Below the pieces are notes generated by a model, which was given only the letters and a program-made list of their open reading frames with translations, searched no databases and was not told where the DNA came from. A DNA stretch of 37,483 bases from a bacterium. Lineage in GTDB: Bacteria > Krumholzibacteriota > Krumholzibacteriia > LZORAL124-64-63. The position numbers and the translations under genes are program-made. Positions 34,272 to 37,483 of this stretch are shown here, piece by piece. How positions within the stretch are numbered: position 1 is the stretch's first letter; each line of letters starts with the position of its first letter. The stretch lies in NCBI GenBank assembly GCA_020440705.1, contig JAGRNP010000027.1, positions 1 through 37,483 on the forward strand, given 5' to 3'.

Positions 34272-35511
34272 CGGAACCGCCCTTGGCCGGCGCGTCCGCG
34301 GCCGGGCTGCTCGTGCCGGAGGTGCCTTCCAGCCGTTCGCGCTGCGCCGCGGCCACCCGCTGCCGTTCGCTCTGGAGGTCGATGATCTCGGCCACGCTGC
34401 CTTCGACCTGCCCTTCGAGGCGATCGAGGCGGTCGTCGAAACCGAGGGCGTAGGTCAGCTCGGTAAAGAGGTCGAGGCCATGGCGACGGTTCTGGAGGTG
34501 GCGCAGGGCCCCGAGCTGGGCCGCCCACATCCACACGCCCATGGCCGGCAGGCCCAGCCAGGCCAGTTCGAGGAAATCGCTCAGGGCGAAGAGCGTGGTC
34601 CCGGCGGTGATCAGCAGCAGCGTCACCACGGCGCCCGCCGGCGTGAAGCCCAGGCGCAGCAGCCGATGGTGCAGGTGGAAGTCGTCGGCCTGGAAGATCG
34701 AGGTGCGCCGGCGGTAGCGGCGCAGGATCGTGGTGCCCGTGTCCCAGATGGGCACGATCATCGGTGCCAGCATGATGGGCAGGGCGATGGGAGCCTGTCG
34801 GTTCAGGTTCAGGAAGAGGACCGCCAGGGCCAGCCCCATCCACATGCTGCCCGAGTCGCCGAGGAAGATCTTCCGCTTGCTCATGTTCCAGTAGAAGAAG
34901 GCCACGGTCGCGCCGCAGAGGGTGGCGGCGAAGAGGGTCGAGAACATCTGGCCCACGGCCATCGAGATCACCAGCAGGGCCGCGCTGCCCAGGATGCTGA
35001 TGCCGCTGGCCAGACCGTCGAGGCCGTCGATCAGGTTCATGGAGTTGATGAACCCGAGGTACCAGAAGAGCGTGAAGGGCCAGGCCCAGCCGCCCAGACC
35101 GAACGTGCCGATGCCGGGCAGGGTGATCGTGTCCATGCGCTGGCCCAGGAGCATCAGGGCCACGATGACGACGAGCTGGCCGTAGAGCTTCTTTTCGGCG
35201 TGGATGCCGAAGCGGTCGTCGCCGACGCCGAGGGCCAGGATGGCCAGTCCGGAGCCGATGAGGATGCCCAGCCAGGACCAGGGCAGGCGCGTGTTCAGGA
35301 TGACGTTCTCGAGGAAGAAAAGGGCGCAGAAGAAGCTGATGAAGATGGCCATGCCGCCGGTGCGCGGCACCGGCTCCCGGTGGGGCCGCCGGTAGCCCGG
35401 GTGGTCGACGATCTCGGTCAGGAAGCCCAGGTTCCGGAAGTGGGGCTGCACCAGCCACGACATGAGGAATGCCGCGGCGAAGCCCAGAAATGCCACAATG
35501 CCCAGGTCCAC
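34237..35511 (-). CDS. undecaprenyl-phosphate N-acetylhexosamine-phosphate transferase, WecA/TagO type
   Basis: The 424-residue polytopic enzyme transfers a HexNAc-1-phosphate from UDP-sugar to undecaprenyl phosphate, starting O-antigen or similar glycans. It shows GVGDDRFG (96-102), NLIDGLDGLASG (159-170), KIFLGDSGS (214-222) and HLHHRLLRLG (279-288), and about ten hydrophobic segments. The last 70 residues are a cytoplasmic charged, coil-like tail (LDRLEGQVEGSVAEIIDLQS onward), longer than usual. The GTG at 35511 has GGAGG upstream. Methyltransferase and deacetylase-like genes follow in overlapping order. Confidence 0.93.
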   Translation of the reverse strand: MDLGIVAFLGFAAAFLMSWLVQPHFRNLGFLTEIVDHPGYRRPHREPVPRTGGMAIFISFFCALFFLENVILNTRLPWSWLGILIGSGLAILALGVGDDRFGIHAEKKLYGQLVVIVALMLLGQRMDTITLPGIGTFGLGGWAWPFTLFWYLGFINSMNLIDGLDGLASGISILGSAALLVISMAVGQMFSTLFAATLCGATVAFFYWNMSKRKIFLGDSGSMWMGLALAVLFLNLNRQAPIALPIMLAPMIVPIWDTGTTILRRYRRRTSIFQADDFHLHHRLLRLGFTPAGAVVTLLLITAGTTLFALSDFLELAWLGLPAMGVWMWAAQLGALRHLQNRRHGLDLFTELTYALGFDDRLDRLEGQVEGSVAEIIDLQSERQRVAAAQRERLEGTSGTSSPAADAPAKGGSDAVPTSPKDLH

Positions 35512-35626
35512 AATTCCTCCCTGAATCGGGTCGCCCGATCACGCCAACCGCTGTTCGAGCCCCCTTGGACCCGGCTTAGTCTCGCCGCGACAACAGGTTG
35601 AACATGTCCGAGCGTGACCGCCCCAG

Positions 35627-35655
35627 AAGTTACGTCATGCCGCCAGTGCGGGCAA
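35627..35655 (-). promoter_or_regulatory. weak promoter candidate for the WecA-type gene
   Basis: TTGCCC (35650-35655) and TAACTT (35627-35632) are 17 bases apart on the minus strand, just after the GT4 stop. The -10 matches only three of six. Nothing else in the 144-base gap stands out. Confidence 0.3.
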
Positions 35656-36831
35656 TCATTTATTTGCCGCGCCGGGAGGCCCGGCGACGCCCGTCAGGCG
35701 CCGGTAGATCGGCAGGGTCGCGGCGACCGTGGTCCCCCAGTTCCAGCGTGCCGCCTGGACCGGTCCGCCCCGCGCGAGGGCGTCCCGGAGAGCGGGTTCG
35801 GAGCGCAACCTGTGCAAGGAGCGCGCCAACTGCCCCTGATCCAGGGGGTCGACGAGCAGCGCGGCGTCCCCCGCCACCTCGGACATGGCCCCGCGCCTGG
35901 CCGTGATCACGGGCAATCCCACCGACATGGCCTCCAGCACCGGGAAACCGAATCCCTCGTACAGGGACGGGAAGACCAGCGCCAGGGCCTCCCGGTACAG
36001 GCAGGCCAGTTCGGAGGCCGGCACGTAGTCCCGCCAGACCAGATGGTCCGGGTGGGCGAAGTCGGTCAGCAGCCGCCGCAACCCGGTCATTTTCCACCCC
36101 TTGGCGCCGACCAGGACCAGCCGCGGCCGCTCGGCCGGGGCCACCCCCTGGCTCGCCAGTTCGTCCAGGAAGCGGGCGTAGGCGGCCAGCAGGTTGGGCA
36201 GGTTCTTGCGGGGCTCCAGGGTCCCCACGAACAGGAAGAAGGGACCGGCTCCCTCGGCCGTCTCCCGCCGCGTCGGGCCTTCCCGTGTCAACCAGGTGGG
36301 TGTACCGAAAGGCGTCACGGTGACGCGTCCCGCGACCCCCGGCAGGCAGCGGCGCACGTCGCGGGCCGTGGCCTCGCTGTTGGTCAGGATGGCCCGGGCG
36401 GCCTTCAGCGAGCGGGGCACCAGGAAGCGGTAGTAGGCCCGGCGCGGCTGCTCGATGGTCTCGGGGTGCAGGCGCCACACCATGTCGTGGACGGTGGCCA
36501 CGGTCGGGCACGGCGACCGCAGGGGGGTGATGAACTGCATGCTGTGCAGCAGGTCGGCCCGCAACTTCGTCAGCAGGCGCGGCAGTCCGCGCTGGGTGAA
36601 CACCGCCTTGCGGGCCACGCTGCCCTCGGCCCCCGGACAGGCCAGCAGCCGCCAGTGGGGCCGCCCGCCGAGGAACGCGAACTCGTCGGGGTGGGTCACC
36701 AGGACCGTGAAATCGAAGCCACGCGGTTCGCGACTCATCTCGGCCAGGTACTCGAGGATGGCCTGGGCGACGCCGGCCGGACGCGGCGTCACCTGCAGGG
36801 CATCCAGGACGATGTGCGGGCGCGGACTCAC
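35656..36831 (-). CDS. GT4 glycosyltransferase
   Basis: The 391-residue GT-B enzyme would add a sugar to a lipid-linked surface glycan in the cytoplasm. It has FLFVGTLEPRKNLPNLLAAY in the C-terminal domain start and FPSLYEGFGFPVLEAMSVG, the EX7E donor motif of GT4. GTG at 36831 overlaps the stop of the O-antigen-ligase-like gene (GTGA) and has GGAG upstream, so the two are coupled. A longer frame reaching 37470 runs antisense or out of frame through that gene and is rejected. The sugar and linkage are unknown. Confidence 0.93.
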   Translation of the reverse strand: MSPRPHIVLDALQVTPRPAGVAQAILEYLAEMSREPRGFDFTVLVTHPDEFAFLGGRPHWRLLACPGAEGSVARKAVFTQRGLPRLLTKLRADLLHSMQFITPLRSPCPTVATVHDMVWRLHPETIEQPRRAYYRFLVPRSLKAARAILTNSEATARDVRRCLPGVAGRVTVTPFGTPTWLTREGPTRRETAEGAGPFFLFVGTLEPRKNLPNLLAAYARFLDELASQGVAPAERPRLVLVGAKGWKMTGLRRLLTDFAHPDHLVWRDYVPASELACLYREALALVFPSLYEGFGFPVLEAMSVGLPVITARRGAMSEVAGDAALLVDPLDQGQLARSLHRLRSEPALRDALARGGPVQAARWNWGTTVAATLPIYRRLTGVAGPPGAANK

Positions 36832-37483
36832 GATGCGCTCTCCCGCCGACAGGCCGCTCCGGCCAACAGGCCCAGCCCGACCCAGATATGGGGCAGGTTG
36901 TACTGGGAAAAGGTCAGCAGCTGCACCCAGAGCGCGATGTTCGCCGCCGCCAGCAGCGTCAGCTCGGTCCGGATCGCCGCCGGGGCGTTGGCCGCGGCCC
37001 CATCCACCCGGCGGGCCAGTCGTCCGCCCGCCCACGCCCAGGCCCCGGCCCCCAGCAGCCCGGTTTCGCACAGGATCGCCAGGGGGAAGTTGTTCACGAC
37101 CGGCCAGGTGAACATGGCCTGCAGCCCCATGGGGTCGACCAGGGCCGGGAAGTGGAAGGCGAACTGGCCCCACCCCACGCCCAGCAACGGGCTGAGCAGG
37201 AACGCCCGCCATGCGGCCTGCATGCTGTAGAAGCGGGTGAGGTTCGACCAGTCCACGGTGCTGAAGGTCTGCAGGAGGCGTCGCCCCGGGAGCAGCGCGG
37301 CGTCCCAGTGGATCAGAAGCGCGGCCGCGACCGCCAGGCCGCCCACGGCGCCGCCCACCAGCACCGCCCGCCCGCGCCTGCGCCAGGGGACCGGGGCCGC
37401 GAGGCGCGCGCCGACGGCGAGTCCGGCCATCCCCCCGCCCAGGAGCGCGAGCCATGCGCCGCGCGACCACGTGCCCAGGAGCA
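36828..37483 (-). CDS. O-antigen ligase-like membrane protein, C-terminal part (cut by window end)
   Basis: At least 217 codons remain open to the end of the window with no start or stop, so the N-terminal part lies outside. The visible part begins with LLGTWSRGAWLALLGG, the serine/arginine segment typical of Wzy_C/O-antigen ligases, followed by about five hydrophobic stretches and a loop with LLGVGWGQF, as in the periplasmic loop of that family. It would transfer or polymerise a lipid-linked glycan on the periplasmic face. An ATG at 37430 lies inside the conserved region and is not the start. GT4 follows with overlapping stop and start. Confidence 0.8.
   Translation of the reverse strand, partial: LLGTWSRGAWLALLGGGMAGLAVGARLAAPVPWRRRGRAVLVGGAVGGLAVAAALLIHWDAALLPGRRLLQTFSTVDWSNLTRFYSMQAAWRAFLLSPLLGVGWGQFAFHFPALVDPMGLQAMFTWPVVNNFPLAILCETGLLGAGAWAWAGGRLARRVDGAAANAPAAIRTELTLLAAANIALWVQLLTFSQYNLPHIWVGLGLLAGAACRRESAS

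Overview
The window is dense, GC-rich bacterial DNA: coding on both sides of every gap, G/C-heavy third positions, nine GTG or TTG starts supported by Shine-Dalgarno matches. All genes except one (the HIT protein) lie on the minus strand. The content points to a diderm: a heptose/LPS-type glycosyltransferase operon, WecA-type and WbaP-type phosphosugar transferases, an O-antigen-ligase-like protein and a PilT retraction ATPase. The huge secreted C25 peptidase with FG-GAP repeats and an 'NPFNPST' FlgD-like C-terminal domain is typical of FCB-group lineages such as Krumholzibacteriota or Eisenbacteria. The lineage is an inference, not a database result.

Layout, low to high coordinates (genes are read right to left). 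1-4723: ftsK (N-terminal part only) and accC in one unit, then pilT, then accB and efp; the biotin carboxylase and biotin carrier genes are separated by pilT, which has a perfect terminator behind it. 4883-7874: a tightly overlapping trio, acyl-CoA dehydrogenase, TPR protein, aroQ. 7980-8900: a PhzF-family protein. 9050-20476: a long envelope run: hsp20, lon, four GT9 (heptosyltransferase-type) genes with gmhB among them, a DUF3108 protein, a GT39-type membrane glycosyltransferase, a WbaP-type sugar-phosphate transferase and acpS. From lon to acpS the gaps are 22 bases or less and most genes overlap. A good sigma-70-like promoter sits ahead of hsp20. 20624-22265: lexA, with a candidate operator in its promoter, and a PfkB-family kinase. 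22380-22724: the one plus-strand gene, a HIT protein. 22814-23473: a histone-H1-like Lys/Ala tail joined to a HARE-type winged helix. 23638-31922: three exported proteins: a metzincin-like lipoprotein, an oligopeptide-type ABC binding lipoprotein and a 1613-residue gingipain-like peptidase. 31923-32277: a 355-base gap with a promoter, a long leader and a tRNA-like fold. 32278-37483: surface-polysaccharide genes (deacetylase-like protein, methyltransferase, WecA-type transferase, GT4 glycosyltransferase, O-antigen-ligase-like protein cut by the window end).

How the parts may work together (inference): WecA-type and WbaP-type enzymes start lipid-linked glycans, the GT4, GT9 and GT39 enzymes extend them, and the ligase transfers them; lon and hsp20 tie the core-glycan operon to proteostasis. 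The C25 peptidase, the peptide-binding lipoprotein and the metzincin-like lipoprotein could form a secreted proteolysis and peptide-capture module. I see no CRISPR array, insertion sequence, prophage or complete RNA gene. The items I find least explained are the H1-like/winged-helix protein, the tRNA-like leader upstream of the C25 peptidase, the protease/binding-protein trio, and the heat-shock-led glycosyltransferase operon.
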